Below, piece after piece: positions 1 through 10,066 of a DNA stretch of 64,000 nt. Below the pieces are notes generated by a model. The model had not been told where the DNA came from. It worked only from the letters and a program-made list of their open reading frames with translations, and did no database searches. The stretch is from Rhizobium chutanense (GTDB taxonomy: Bacteria; Pseudomonadota; Alphaproteobacteria; Rhizobiales; Rhizobiaceae), in NCBI RefSeq assembly GCF_002531935.1, contig NZ_NWSV01000001.1:372001-436000 (forward strand), read 5' to 3'. Every line of letters starts with the position of its first letter. Position 1 is the stretch's first letter. The position numbers were made by a program, and so were the translations under genes.

Positions 1-68
1 CGACGATCTCTGACCGGACACCGCGAGTTATTGTGCACTGCGGTGTCGTCATGCGATCAACGAGAAAA

Positions 69-1013
69 CTATGACTCGATATCGGCCAGCTTTTTTATGT
101 CTTTCAGCGTAGAGGTCCCATATTTTCTCGCCAAAGCGAAGACAAACGATGGTTCAACGTCCTCGGCAAAGGCCAAAAGGCCAGCAAGGTTCGCTTGCTC
201 TGCTGAACTCAATTTGCCGAGAAGCCAATGATGAACTGCGGAACGCATATTTCGTTTACGCTGGTGCCCCAGTGATACCGACCCATCGTTAGCTAATATT
301 AGACCGGTGACCATCCGTTTATACTTTCTGGTAGCCAGCACGGTTTTGTCTTCATTTAGCTGAAGCTTCGGGTTCTTTATTTTGTGGATGGCTTGTCGAA
401 GAACTTTCTCGACGCCGTTCAAATACCCTGTTCTAGGCGCCGAGAAGGTCAAATCGTCGGCGTAGCGTGTATATTTGGCTTTTTGGCTTTCAGCATAACT
501 CTGCATATATTCATCAAATTCAAACATCAGAATATTCGAAAGCATGGGAGATGAAGGAGCTCCGATTGCAAGCCTCAATACAGGAGAATATCTACTGCTT
601 TTTCTGAAAAGAATCCTTGAACTCAGCTTTACATCTTCTTGATGATCAAAAATACTATGTTTCTCACAGTATTTTTCCCAATCTACGGCTTGTATGTTTG
701 GAAAGAAATCTTTGAAGTCGAATTTCAGGATAGGACCATCGCCCGCATGGTAGGCGGCGTTGTTCCGAATCGAAATACCTGGCCTATAGGCCATCGCAGC
801 ACTATGGATTGCCAGCCCCGATAAAATCCGTTGCACCATTGCGCGTTGCAGCACCTTGAGCTCGCGAGCCGGCTGGGAAATCTCGCGCTTTCCTCCTCGA
901 CGTTTGTCGATTTCATAGGTTTTGTAACGATTCGGGGCTGTCGCAATAATGGTTCGAAGGTCGATCTCGCTTAGGCCCGTATCTTCCGACAGCATTCTCA
1001 GAAGCTCGCTCAT
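69..1013 (-). CDS. Retron reverse transcriptase (St85/Ec86-like)
   Basis: A 314-residue RNA-directed DNA polymerase that should copy the msd part of the adjacent non-coding RNA into branched multicopy single-stranded DNA. Seen in the sequence: the catalytic YADD at residues 184-187 in the context RYADDLTFS, the retron-type NAxxH signature (NAAYH, 85-89) just before FDFKDFF (98-104), a GAPSSPMLSN block (151-160), and the VTG motif (235-237) used by retron RTs to recognise their msr. The length is normal for retron RTs and there is no maturase or endonuclease domain, so a group II intron is unlikely. The ATG overlaps the stop of the upstream effector gene (ATGA), which implies translational coupling. 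Base composition is visibly AT-richer than the genes to the right. The family assignment rests on motifs and gene order only. Confidence 0.93.
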   Translation of the reverse strand: MSELLRMLSEDTGLSEIDLRTIIATAPNRYKTYEIDKRRGGKREISQPARELKVLQRAMVQRILSGLAIHSAAMAYRPGISIRNNAAYHAGDGPILKFDFKDFFPNIQAVDWEKYCEKHSIFDHQEDVKLSSRILFRKSSRYSPVLRLAIGAPSSPMLSNILMFEFDEYMQSYAESQKAKYTRYADDLTFSAPRTGYLNGVEKVLRQAIHKIKNPKLQLNEDKTVLATRKYKRMVTGLILANDGSVSLGHQRKRNMRSAVHHWLLGKLSSAEQANLAGLLAFAEDVEPSFVFALARKYGTSTLKDIKKLADIES

Positions 1014-1954
1014 TCATCAGCCCCGTAAAACTCGGTGATTACGCTATACCGGAGAGGTTGATGTGCCTTCCAATGTTCACGGATCGCCATCCTCCGGCGC
1101 CCTTTGTTTGCCACGGCACGCACGGTTTTCGTAACGATCGACACCGAATCTGGAAGAGGTCGCGCAACGTAAAAGTCATCTGAGCCTTTTCGCTTCTTCA
1201 CAACCCAGTTTGCTGCCTCGGCGCAGAGCAGATAACCCTTTAACTTTAGCGAAGGGACATAGACATCCAGCTTCAGCAAGAGCTCGTCAATCTCGTCGAT
1301 TGTCAGGGCACCATACTCTTGGACCATTCCCACTATCAATTTAATGATATGGCCAGGGCGAGTTGAGCTGAACGTCGTCGGATTTCGAATAGTTGCCAGC
1401 CTTGAGGCCAGCGGGCTTTGAAGCTGGTCCCTCAAAACATCGATTCGGATCCCCGCAGCTGAGCCGGCGACACCAATATCCCTGTCATCAATTACAAAGA
1501 CGGACGACTGACCGTGTTTTCTCTCGAGATATCGTAGCGGTCCCAGCCTCACGAACGAGGATGCGCCTTCTCCGCTCCAATGTTTGTCCCGAACAATGAC
1601 CAGCATGCGAGATGCAATTTCCTCAATAACAGAAAATGCACCCAGCTCGGCCAAACTCCCCTCGCTTTCACAAAACAAAAGAATTATTTCTGAAATCTCA
1701 GCAAGGTCAGTCTCGAACTCAAGGATATCTTCATAAGCATCGGAAAAAAATCCAAGCCTAGTGATGTCCTCTGCCTGAATTAATACTTTCCCATTCAACG
1801 CTGGATTGTTGAGTATCTTTAAGAAAGCATCCCTCATGGAAAGAGGGATTGCCTGCGACAGATCAGAATATTTTCCGCCACATAAGAATACCACTGCGGA
1901 AGGAGCTTGAACGTGGATTTTGTCCGCATCCAGCTCCTCCGCAAATGGCAACAT
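1010..1954 (-). CDS. Retron effector, nucleoside deoxyribosyltransferase-like + C-terminal DNA-binding region
   Basis: A 314-residue toxin or effector partner of the retron. The N-terminal half resembles the nucleoside 2-deoxyribosyltransferase fold: an FLCGG turn near residues 23-27 and the block FCESEGSLAELGAF (94-107), where Glu103 sits in the position of the family's catalytic glutamate. The C-terminal third is basic, with alternating short helices, and looks like the winged-helix part described for Ec86/St85-type effectors. In that family the RT-msDNA complex holds the effector inactive until phage activity releases it; here that role is inferred from architecture. The gene lies between the msr-msd RNA and the RT, the Ec86 order. 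A Shine-Dalgarno-like AAAGGT lies just upstream, and the start codon falls inside the proposed a2 repeat of the RNA. Confidence 0.85.
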   Translation of the reverse strand: MLPFAEELDADKIHVQAPSAVVFLCGGKYSDLSQAIPLSMRDAFLKILNNPALNGKVLIQAEDITRLGFFSDAYEDILEFETDLAEISEIILLFCESEGSLAELGAFSVIEEIASRMLVIVRDKHWSGEGASSFVRLGPLRYLERKHGQSSVFVIDDRDIGVAGSAAGIRIDVLRDQLQSPLASRLATIRNPTTFSSTRPGHIIKLIVGMVQEYGALTIDEIDELLLKLDVYVPSLKLKGYLLCAEAANWVVKKRKGSDDFYVARPLPDSVSIVTKTVRAVANKGRRRMAIREHWKAHQPLRYSVITEFYGADE

Positions 1955-2120
1955 ATGCTTACCTTTAAAGCCCTAGAAGGTAGTGAATGGCTATCGAGCG
2001 GAGCGTCCCGAAGGGCGATTGGCAATCGCTACCTTCTAGGGCACCAAATCTCGACAATATAATGAGGTCCGGACGAATCGCCAGACCAGCGCACGAAGCG
2101 CTTATGCACGTAAGCGTTGC
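1948..2120 (-). ncRNA. Retron msr-msd RNA
   Basis: Found by hand folding. On the minus strand the parts read in order: a candidate a1 (2110-2120); an msr stem-loop with a perfect 5-bp stem and 5-nt loop (2088-2102); a second msr stem of 7 bp including one G-U pair, with an 8-nt loop (2066-2087); a single-stranded AT-rich spacer (2043-2065); and a long msd hairpin (1970-2042) whose base is a perfect 14-bp inverted repeat, with imperfect pairing continuing inward. The a2 candidate (1957-1962, extendable to 1948) pairs with a1 over 6 bp, or 11 bp with a 4-nt bulge. The branching guanosine is probably in the AAGCG just after a1. The exact ends and the a1/a2 pairing are inferred, while the two msr stems and the msd stem are directly visible. 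Confidence 0.78.
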
Positions 2121-2122
2121 GC

Positions 2123-2150
2123 ACAATATTGCCAAAAAGTCGATTGTCAA
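2123..2150 (-). promoter_or_regulatory. Retron promoter
   Basis: On the minus strand a perfect -35 box TTGACA (2145-2150) is followed after 16 bp by TATTGT (2123-2128, four of six matches to the -10 consensus). Transcription would begin near 2115-2117, exactly at the candidate a1 of the msr-msd RNA. That agreement is the main support. Confidence 0.6.
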
Positions 2151-2298
2151 CGGCGTGATGATGCAGCTGTGGATAAGCCGGAAGCGGATCGAAGTTCACT
2201 TCATGCGCTCGAATGTGCCGAGGCTGTGGCTCGCCGCAGTTGACACAAACCATCTAACGTAGGAGATCCGCCTAAAGCGTGACAATCCAGCTCAAAAC

Positions 2299-2388
2299 TG
2301 GCGGAGAGGGTGGGATTTGAACCCACGATACCCTTGCAGGTATGCCGCATTTCGAGTGCGGTGCATTCGACCACTCTGCCACCTCTCC
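2299..2388 (-). tRNA. tRNA-Ser(CGA)
   Basis: A 90-nt class II tRNA on the minus strand. The 7-bp acceptor stem GGAGAGG/CCTCTCC, the discriminator G and an encoded CCA are all visible. The anticodon loop CTCGAAA closes a 5-bp stem CCGCA/TGCGG and gives anticodon CGA, reading UCG serine codons. A long variable arm and GGTTCAAATCC in the T arm confirm a serine tRNA. Its 3' end faces the retron, the usual insertion side for integrated elements. Confidence 0.96.
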
Positions 2389-2693
2389 GCGGTCAGGTCG
2401 GCGCTTGTTCGGCGCGGGCGTTCTCATAACGAGCATATGACGGGTTGGCAAGCCGAAAAGTCGAAGCATTCCATCCTTTTGCCTTGACAGTTTTTTGTCG
2501 CTCGCGTATCCCGGCTGCGCAATAGGTTTGGAGAAATCCGTGCCTTGTTTGTCCTGTGCTTGCGCAGGGCGCTTCACCGGCAGGAAGAGTTCGAGGTTTC
2601 CCTCTGAAATCCCTGCTTAACTTCGACTGATAAAAAGACGGCCACCTTGCCCAAGCGGCGAGGAGAGCTGGAACGAACATGAAAGGATAAAAA
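2389..2693 (+). other. rplU leader / intergenic region
   Basis: About 300 bases between the tRNA-Ser gene and rplU. No convincing open reading frame or strong hairpin is seen. The right part must hold the rplU promoter and leader; AAAGGATAAAAA just before the rplU ATG supplies the ribosome-binding site. Nothing else could be supported. Confidence 0.4.
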
Positions 2694-3011
2694 ATGTTCG
2701 CAGTCATCAAGACCGGCGGTAAACAGTACCGTGTGGCAGCCAACGACGTGCTGACCATCGAAAAGCTGGAAGCCACCGCTGGCGATTCCATTGAATTCAC
2801 CGAAGTGCTCGTGATCGGCGAAGGCGCCGACGCTGCGATCGGTGCGCCCTTCGTTACCGGCGCCTCTGTCAAGGCAGAAGTCGTCGAACAGAACCGCGGC
2901 AAGAAGGTCATCGCCTTCAAGAAGCGCCGCCGTCAGAATTCGAAGCGTTCGCGCGGCCATCGTCAGCATCACACGGTCGTCCGTATCACGGACATCGTGG
3001 CTGCCAAGTAA
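2694..3011 (+). CDS. rplU: 50S ribosomal protein L21
   Basis: A 105-residue ribosomal protein that binds 23S rRNA in the large subunit. The start [14 protein letters not shown] and the basic segment with [10 protein letters not shown] followed by GHRQHHT near the C-terminus are diagnostic for bL21. It is the first gene of the rplU-rpmA pair, with rpmA 34 bases downstream, and an AAAGGA ribosome-binding site precedes it. Length and start agree with the family. Confidence 0.98.
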   Translation: MFAVIKTGGKQYRVAANDVLTIEKLEATAGDSIEFTEVLVIGEGADAAIGAPFVTGASVKAEVVEQNRGKKVIAFKKRRRQNSKRSRGHRQHHTVVRITDIVAAK

Positions 3012-3045
3012 GATCAACGGGTTTCAGGTTTAAAGGAGAACTCCA

Positions 3046-3315
3046 ATGGCACACAAAAAAGCTGGCGGTTCCTCGCGCAACGGTCGCGATTCCGAATCCA
3101 AGCGCCTTGGCGTGAAGAAGTTCGGCGGCGAAGCCGTCATCGCAGGCAACATCCTCGTGCGTCAGCGCGGGACGCAGTGGCATCCGGGTTCCAACGTCGG
3201 CCTCGGCAAGGATCACACGATTTTTGCACTTACCGCCGGCAATGTGAACTACCGAACGAAGGCCAACGGTCGCGTCTACGTGTCTGTCATGCCGAAAGCG
3301 GAAGCAGCGGAATAA
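3046..3315 (+). CDS. rpmA: 50S ribosomal protein L27
   Basis: An 89-residue large-subunit protein whose N-terminus reaches the peptidyl-transferase centre. [18 protein letters not shown] and the following LGVKKFGG are the family signature. There is no N-terminal extension of the Firmicutes type that needs cleavage. AAAGGAGA precedes the start. It is co-transcribed with rplU and followed by a strong terminator at 3387-3415. Confidence 0.98.
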   Translation: MAHKKAGGSSRNGRDSESKRLGVKKFGGEAVIAGNILVRQRGTQWHPGSNVGLGKDHTIFALTAGNVNYRTKANGRVYVSVMPKAEAAE

Positions 3316-3386
3316 GCCGGTAGCGCTCTAAAACAGCCGGCGTCTCATCGACCCGGCTGGCCGTACCAGGTTCAGTCCAGAAAACA

Positions 3387-3415
3387 GGGGAGATGGGGCG
3401 CCATCTCCCCTTTTT
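3387..3415 (+). terminator. Rho-independent terminator after rpmA
   Basis: A perfect 10-bp stem GGGGAGATGG/CCATCTCCCC with a GGCG loop, followed by TTTTT. It lies 72 bases after rpmA and ends the rplU-rpmA transcript. Confidence 0.9.
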
Positions 3416-3440
3416 CTTTGTCCAAACAGGAGGACTGAAC

Positions 3441-4097
3441 ATGCAAGGCGAATTGTTGAGGGCAGACCAATCACGGTCTCCCCGGGAAGACCAGCGGTCT
3501 CCCATGGAACGGCTGAGGCCGGAACGGTTAAGGACCGATTGCCCTGTCTTGTTATCGGAAAGGCTCGTCATGCGCGCGCCCCACGAAGAAGACATCGACG
3601 CCCTTGCCCATCTCGCCAACAACGCCAAAGTCGCCACCATGGTATCGCGTATGCCGCATCCCTATACCGCCGATGATGCCGCCGACTTTGTCTGGCGTAC
3701 GCGAAATGGCGAGATTGGCAAATGCGTCTATGCGATCACCAAGGCCGAAAACGGCGCCTTTATCGGCTGCTGCGGTGTCGAGCCGCATGCCGACGGCAGG
3801 ACCGTCGAAATCGGTTACTGGCTGGGCGAACCCTATTGGAACAAGGGTTATACGACCGAGGCCTGCCATGCCCTGGTCGATATGGTGTTCAGAACCCGCG
3901 AAAACGTCGATCAGATCGACGCCCGCTGCCGGGTGATGAACGTCGCCTCGCGCCGCGTCATCCAGAAGTGCGGCTTCCAGTTCCAGGGATCGGGGCTCGC
4001 CGCCTCGCTGGCGCTCGGCAGCAACGTGCCGGTGGAATGGTACCGGCTCGACCGCAAGACCTGGATATCGCTCAGAAGCTGGGGGAACATCGCATGA
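3441..4097 (+). CDS. GNAT family N-acetyltransferase (RimJ/RimL type)
   Basis: About 218 residues from the ATG at 3441, chosen because AGGAGG lies 7 bases before it; an in-frame start at 3393 lies within the rpmA terminator. After an unconserved Arg/Pro-rich N-terminus of about 35 residues comes LSERLVMRAPHEEDIDAL, the usual start of the RimJ/RimL acetyltransferase fold. The acetyl-CoA-binding region is EIGYWLGEPYWNKGYTTEA, followed by NVASRRVIQKCGF. The acceptor cannot be read from the sequence; ribosomal protein N-termini or small amines are both possible. It overlaps the next acetyltransferase gene by ATGA, so the two are translated together. Confidence 0.85.
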   Translation: MQGELLRADQSRSPREDQRSPMERLRPERLRTDCPVLLSERLVMRAPHEEDIDALAHLANNAKVATMVSRMPHPYTADDAADFVWRTRNGEIGKCVYAITKAENGAFIGCCGVEPHADGRTVEIGYWLGEPYWNKGYTTEACHALVDMVFRTRENVDQIDARCRVMNVASRRVIQKCGFQFQGSGLAASLALGSNVPVEWYRLDRKTWISLRSWGNIA

Positions 4098-4681
4098 GCA
4101 CATCAGCGCTGCAAAGGCCTGAGACCAGGCCGATGATGCCGGGCCCCGCGCCTGTCATCTCGACGGCCCGGCTGACGCTTCGCCCTCACCGGCTGAGCGA
4201 TGCGCCTGATATCGCGGAATCGCTCTCCGATTTCGCGGTCACGCGCATGCTGTCCCGCGTGCCGGCGCCGTTCGACCGGCAGGATGCGCTGGACTGGCTG
4301 ATGCCGGTGACCTCGGGCACCCTGCCCGACTGGCCGCTGGCTATAACAGGCAAGGACGATGTCCATATCGGCAACGTCTCGATCGAGCTGCGCCACGGCC
4401 GCTGGCACCTCGGCTACTGGCTGAACCGCTACTACTGGCGGCGCGGCTATATGAGCGAGGCGGTGGCGGCGATCATCGAGCGCTTCTCGCGCCGCATGCC
4501 GGAGACGCCTGTTCATTCCGGCGTCTTCGCCGACAACCCGGCGTCGCTGCGGCTGCAGGAGAAGCTCGGTTTCCGCATGGTGGGTTGCGGCGAAATCTAT
4601 TGTTTCGCCCGCAATACCATGGTGTCGCACATCGAAACCGTGCTGCAGCCGGGCATGCTGCAGCCGCGGAAGGTGGCCTAA
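4094..4681 (+). CDS. GNAT family N-acetyltransferase, second of a pair
   Basis: A 195-residue acetyltransferase starting in the ATGA overlap with the preceding gene. Longer upstream extensions of this frame are only a shadow of that gene. STARLTLRPHRLSDAPDIAESL opens the domain in two conserved steps, the acetyl-CoA loop is GYWLNRYYWRRGYMSEA, and NPASLRLQEKLGF closes it. It is similar in layout to its neighbour, so the pair may come from an old tandem duplication or act on related substrates. The substrate is unknown. Confidence 0.85.
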   Translation: MSTSALQRPETRPMMPGPAPVISTARLTLRPHRLSDAPDIAESLSDFAVTRMLSRVPAPFDRQDALDWLMPVTSGTLPDWPLAITGKDDVHIGNVSIELRHGRWHLGYWLNRYYWRRGYMSEAVAAIIERFSRRMPETPVHSGVFADNPASLRLQEKLGFRMVGCGEIYCFARNTMVSHIETVLQPGMLQPRKVA

Positions 4682-4682
4682 C

Positions 4683-4732
4683 AGAGCATGATGCCGAAAA
4701 GTGTACGCGGTTTTCGGACGTCATCATGCTCT
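4683..4732. repeat. Palindromic intergenic element
   Basis: An imperfect inverted repeat. AGAGCATGATG and CCGAAAA on the left are mirrored by TTTTCGG and CATCATGCTCT on the right, with 'acgt' extra in the right arm and a GTGTACGCGG centre. Palindromes beginning with GAGCATGATG are common between genes in rhizobia. It lies between convergent genes and may also stop transcription. Confidence 0.65.
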
Positions 4733-4779
4733 CATCCGAGACTGGAACAGGAGGCGCCGCCGGCTCGGCGGCGTCTCCG

Positions 4780-5646
4780 TCAATCGCCGATCTCGACCCA
4801 CACGGGGAAATGATCGGAGCCTTCCGATCGCGTGTCGATCCGGGCGGATTTCAACCGGCTGACGAGGCCGCAACTGACAAAGCAATAGTCGAGATGCATG
4901 CGTTTGCCGTGATCTTCGGGATCCATCCAGCTATAGCTCTCCGGCCGATAGGCCTGAAGCGCCGCAAAGGCGTCGACCGGCGTGCCGATCCGGGCGATAC
5001 GGCCGTAATAGCCGCCGCCAGCGCCGGCAAGCGCGCAATATTCCGGCGATTCCGGCTCCATGTTGAAATCGCCCATGATGATATAATCCTCCGGCAGCGG
5101 CGGCTCCGGCAGATCGAATTCGCCACCGCCCGTCAGCGACCCGCCCTCCTGGACGAAGGCATTGATATGGGCGTTCAGGAACTGCAGCTGGCGGATGCGC
5201 TCGTCGGCCGAGACGTGGTCGAGATGGACGCAATAGAGGCGGATCGCGCCGCCGGGCACTGCAATCACCGCCTCGGTGGCGCCGCGCTGCAGGTTGATCT
5301 TGCCGATCGTCCGGCTGCGCGGCAGAAGCAGCGTCCGCGTCGAGACGACGGGCCAGCGCGACAGCACCATATTGCCGAACTGAAAGCGGGTGCCCGGCGG
5401 CGGCTGCGGCCTGCCGTCAGCTGCCTCGACATGCATATCGCAGGCCGGCCCATACACCCAGAAATAGTCGGGAAAGAAGGCCGCAACATCGGCCGCCATG
5501 TCGGCAAAACCGTTGCGCGAGAAACCGCGGGTCACCTCCTGCAGCGCGATGACATCGGCGCCTTCGAGGCTGCGGGCGATGCGCGCCAGGTCATATCTGC
5601 CATCAAGACCGAAGCCGTACTGTATGTTATAGCTCGCGAAATTCAC
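4780..5646 (-). CDS. Endonuclease/exonuclease/phosphatase family protein
   Basis: About 288 residues from a GTG start at 5646, preceded by GGAGGT. The same frame stays open across obgE, but that part is a shadow. The fold signatures run in order: NFASYNIQYG at the N-terminus, VIALQEV (metal-binding Glu), YCVHLDHVS, IIMGDFNMEP (catalytic Asp-Asn), and GSDHFPVWVEI at the C-terminus (catalytic Asp-His pair). This places it in the metal-dependent EEP superfamily with DNase I, exonuclease III and inositol phosphatases. No signal peptide is seen, so a cytosolic phosphodiesterase is likely. The specific substrate is not predictable. It is read away from obgE. Confidence 0.85.
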   Translation of the reverse strand: MNFASYNIQYGFGLDGRYDLARIARSLEGADVIALQEVTRGFSRNGFADMAADVAAFFPDYFWVYGPACDMHVEAADGRPQPPPGTRFQFGNMVLSRWPVVSTRTLLLPRSRTIGKINLQRGATEAVIAVPGGAIRLYCVHLDHVSADERIRQLQFLNAHINAFVQEGGSLTGGGEFDLPEPPLPEDYIIMGDFNMEPESPEYCALAGAGGGYYGRIARIGTPVDAFAALQAYRPESYSWMDPEDHGKRMHLDYCFVSCGLVSRLKSARIDTRSEGSDHFPVWVEIGD

Positions 5647-5658
5647 GATAATCTTTGA

Positions 5659-7955
<2,297 letters not shown>

Positions 7956-7963
<8 letters not shown>

Positions 7964-9239
7964 TACCGTTGCGCCAGGCCCTGACATCGACGTGCTGATG
8001 AACGACATCGGCCGCAAGGCGAGGGCTGCCGCACGACCGCTGAGCTTTGCGTCGACCGAGGCGAAGAACAGTGCGCTGAATGCGATGGCCGATGCAATCC
8101 TGGCGAACAAGGCCGAGATTCTTGCCGAAAACGCCAAGGACCTGAAGGACATCGAAGGCACCGAGATGCTCGCCTCCTTCGTCGACCGGCTGACGCTGAA
8201 CGACAAGCGTATCGCCGAAATCGCCGAGGGAATCCGCGCCATCGCCGCCCTGGCCGATCCGGTCGGCGAAGTCATTGCCGCCTGGGACCGGCCGAACGGC
8301 CTGAAGATCGAGCGCGTCCGCACGCCGCTCGGCGTCATCGGCGTCATCTTCGAAAGCCGGCCGAACGTCACGGCCGATGCCGGCGCTCTCTGCCTCAAGG
8401 CCGGCAATGCCGTCATTCTGCGCTGCGGTTCGGATTCGCGCCGTTCATCGCAGGCTATCCATGCCTGCCTGGTCGAGGGCCTGAAAGCGGCCGGGCTTCC
8501 AGAGCATGCGATCCAGCTCGTCCCGGTCACCGACCGTGCCGCCGTCGGCGCCATGCTGCGCGGCCTCGACGGCGCGATCGACGTCATCGTGCCGCGCGGC
8601 GGCAAGAGCCTGGTCGCCCGGGTGCAGAGTGAGGCCCGCGTGCCGGTTTTTGCCCATCTCGAGGGCCTGTGCCACATCTATGTCGATGCTTCTGCCGATA
8701 TCGAGATGGCGAAGAAGATCGTCGTCAACGCCAAGATGCGCCGCACCGGCATCTGCGGCGCGGCCGAAACCCTGCTGGTCGATGGCGCCGCGATCGGCAC
8801 GCATCTGACGCCGCTGCTCGAGGTCTTGACCGAGGCCGGCTGCGAGGTCCGCGCGTCGCCGACGGTGCTGAAGGTCGCCCCCGGCATGAAGCCGGCGACC
8901 GAGGAGGACTGGTCGACCGAATATCTCGACGCGATCATTTCCGTGACCGTCGTCGACGGCATATCGGGCGCGATCGCCCATATCCAGACCTATTCCTCGA
9001 ACCACACCGAGGCCGTCATCGCCGAGGACCCCGAGGTCGTCGCGCGGTTCTTCACCGAGGTCGATTCGGCGATCCTGCTGCACAATGCCTCGACGCAATT
9101 TGCCGATGGCGGCGAGTTCGGCATGGGCGCGGAGATCGGCATTGCCACCGGCAAGATGCACGCCCGCGGCCCCGTCGGCGTCGAACAGCTGACCTCCTTC
9201 AAATATCGGGTGCACGGCGCCGGACAGACGCGGCCCTGA
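7956..9239 (+). CDS. proA: Glutamate-5-semialdehyde dehydrogenase
   Basis: A 427-residue NADPH-dependent reductase that converts gamma-glutamyl phosphate to glutamate semialdehyde. It belongs to the aldehyde dehydrogenase superfamily: the NADP-binding region with [11 protein letters not shown], the KAGNAVILR segment, and the catalytic cysteine in [10 protein letters not shown]. The C-terminal [21 protein letters not shown] is conserved. Its start overlaps the end of proB and nadD begins one base after its stop, so four genes from obgE to nadD are tightly linked. Confidence 0.97.
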
Positions 9240-9240
9240 C

Positions 9241-9930
9241 GTGACGCCCAAGTCTGACGTCGCGACCGGGCCTGATGGGGCGATCGAGCCCGATGTGCCG
9301 ATCGAAAATGTGGATCGGCACTATCTCCGCATGCCGCACAGCGAACGCGGTATGGTCGTCGGTTTGTTCGGCGGTTCGTTCAATCCGCCGCATCAGGGCC
9401 ACGCGCTCGTCGCCGAGATCGCCCTCAAGCGGCTCGGTCTCGACCAGCTCTGGTGGATGGTCACCCCCGGCAACCCGCTGAAGAGCCGCAATCAGCTGGC
9501 CCCGCTTGCCGAGCGCATTGCCGAAAGCGAGCGCATTGCCGCCGATCCCCGCATCAAGGTGACCGCCTTCGAACAAGCGCTCGGCGTCAGCTACACCGCC
9601 AACACGCTTGCCCGCGTCAAGGCCCGCAATCCGCATGTGCATTTCATCTGGATCATGGGCGCCGACAGCCTGCAGACCTTTCACAAATGGCAGAAATGGC
9701 AGGAGATCGCCCGTACCTTCCCGATCGCGGTGATCGACCGGCCGGGCGCGACGCTCTCCTATCTCTCCTCGAAGATGACGAGGACCTTCGATTTCGCCCG
9801 CGTCGACGAGGATGACGCCCGGGTTCTCTGGAAGAAACCGGCGCCGGCCTGGACCTTCATCCACGGACCGCGCTCCGGCCTGAGCTCGACGGCAATCCGC
9901 AACGGCGCGTCGCACGACCGGGCCGAATAA
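9241..9930 (+). CDS. nadD: Nicotinate-nucleotide adenylyltransferase
   Basis: A 229-residue enzyme that joins nicotinate mononucleotide with ATP to make deamido-NAD. The nucleotidyltransferase signature GGSFNPPHQGH is clear and SGLSSTAIR near the C-terminus is the second motif. Translation could begin at the GTG at 9241, one base after proA, or at the ATG at 9331 just before the domain; the first gives a 30-residue extension that is common in rhizobial versions. In most related genomes rsfS and rlmH follow directly; here about 3.9 kb with the mod genes lies between. Confidence 0.95.
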   Translation: MTPKSDVATGPDGAIEPDVPIENVDRHYLRMPHSERGMVVGLFGGSFNPPHQGHALVAEIALKRLGLDQLWWMVTPGNPLKSRNQLAPLAERIAESERIAADPRIKVTAFEQALGVSYTANTLARVKARNPHVHFIWIMGADSLQTFHKWQKWQEIARTFPIAVIDRPGATLSYLSSKMTRTFDFARVDEDDARVLWKKPAPAWTFIHGPRSGLSSTAIRNGASHDRAE

Positions 9931-9944
9931 ATTCAAGGACGTTG

Positions 9945-10066
9945 AAAACGAGAAAGCCCGACGGGGGAGGATCCGTCGGGCTTATAAACTCGATCGACAA
10001 CTGGGAGGAGGAGTGTTGTCGACCCTATCGAACGGCTATGGGAGGAGGAGAAAGCCGTTTCGATAA
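9945..10066 (-). ncRNA. Alpha-r14-like sRNA with three anti-Shine-Dalgarno loops
   Basis: An RNA of about 122 nt on the minus strand, converging on nadD. It folds into three strong hairpins: 10027-10064 (11 bp with one bulged A), 9994-10022 (8 bp) and the terminator 9955-9982 (10 bp, followed by TTTCTCGTTTT). Each loop exposes a C/U-rich anti-Shine-Dalgarno motif: TCCTCCTCCC in the first two and TCCTCCCC in the third. This three-hairpin, CCUCCUCCC-in-loop layout and the length match the rhizobial alpha-r14 sRNA family (NfeR1 in Sinorhizobium meliloti), which represses many ABC transporter and other mRNAs by covering their ribosome-binding sites. The promoter was not defined. Confidence 0.82.

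Noticed and set aside
17..47. An 8-bp inverted repeat GACACCGC/GCGGTGTC left of the RT gene
   Set aside because: Could be a terminator or element end, but no T-run or repeat partner can be seen because the window ends.
1965..2262. Short frames on both strands around the retron RNA
   Set aside because: They coincide with the folded msr-msd and promoter, have no ribosome-binding sites, and resemble no family I know.
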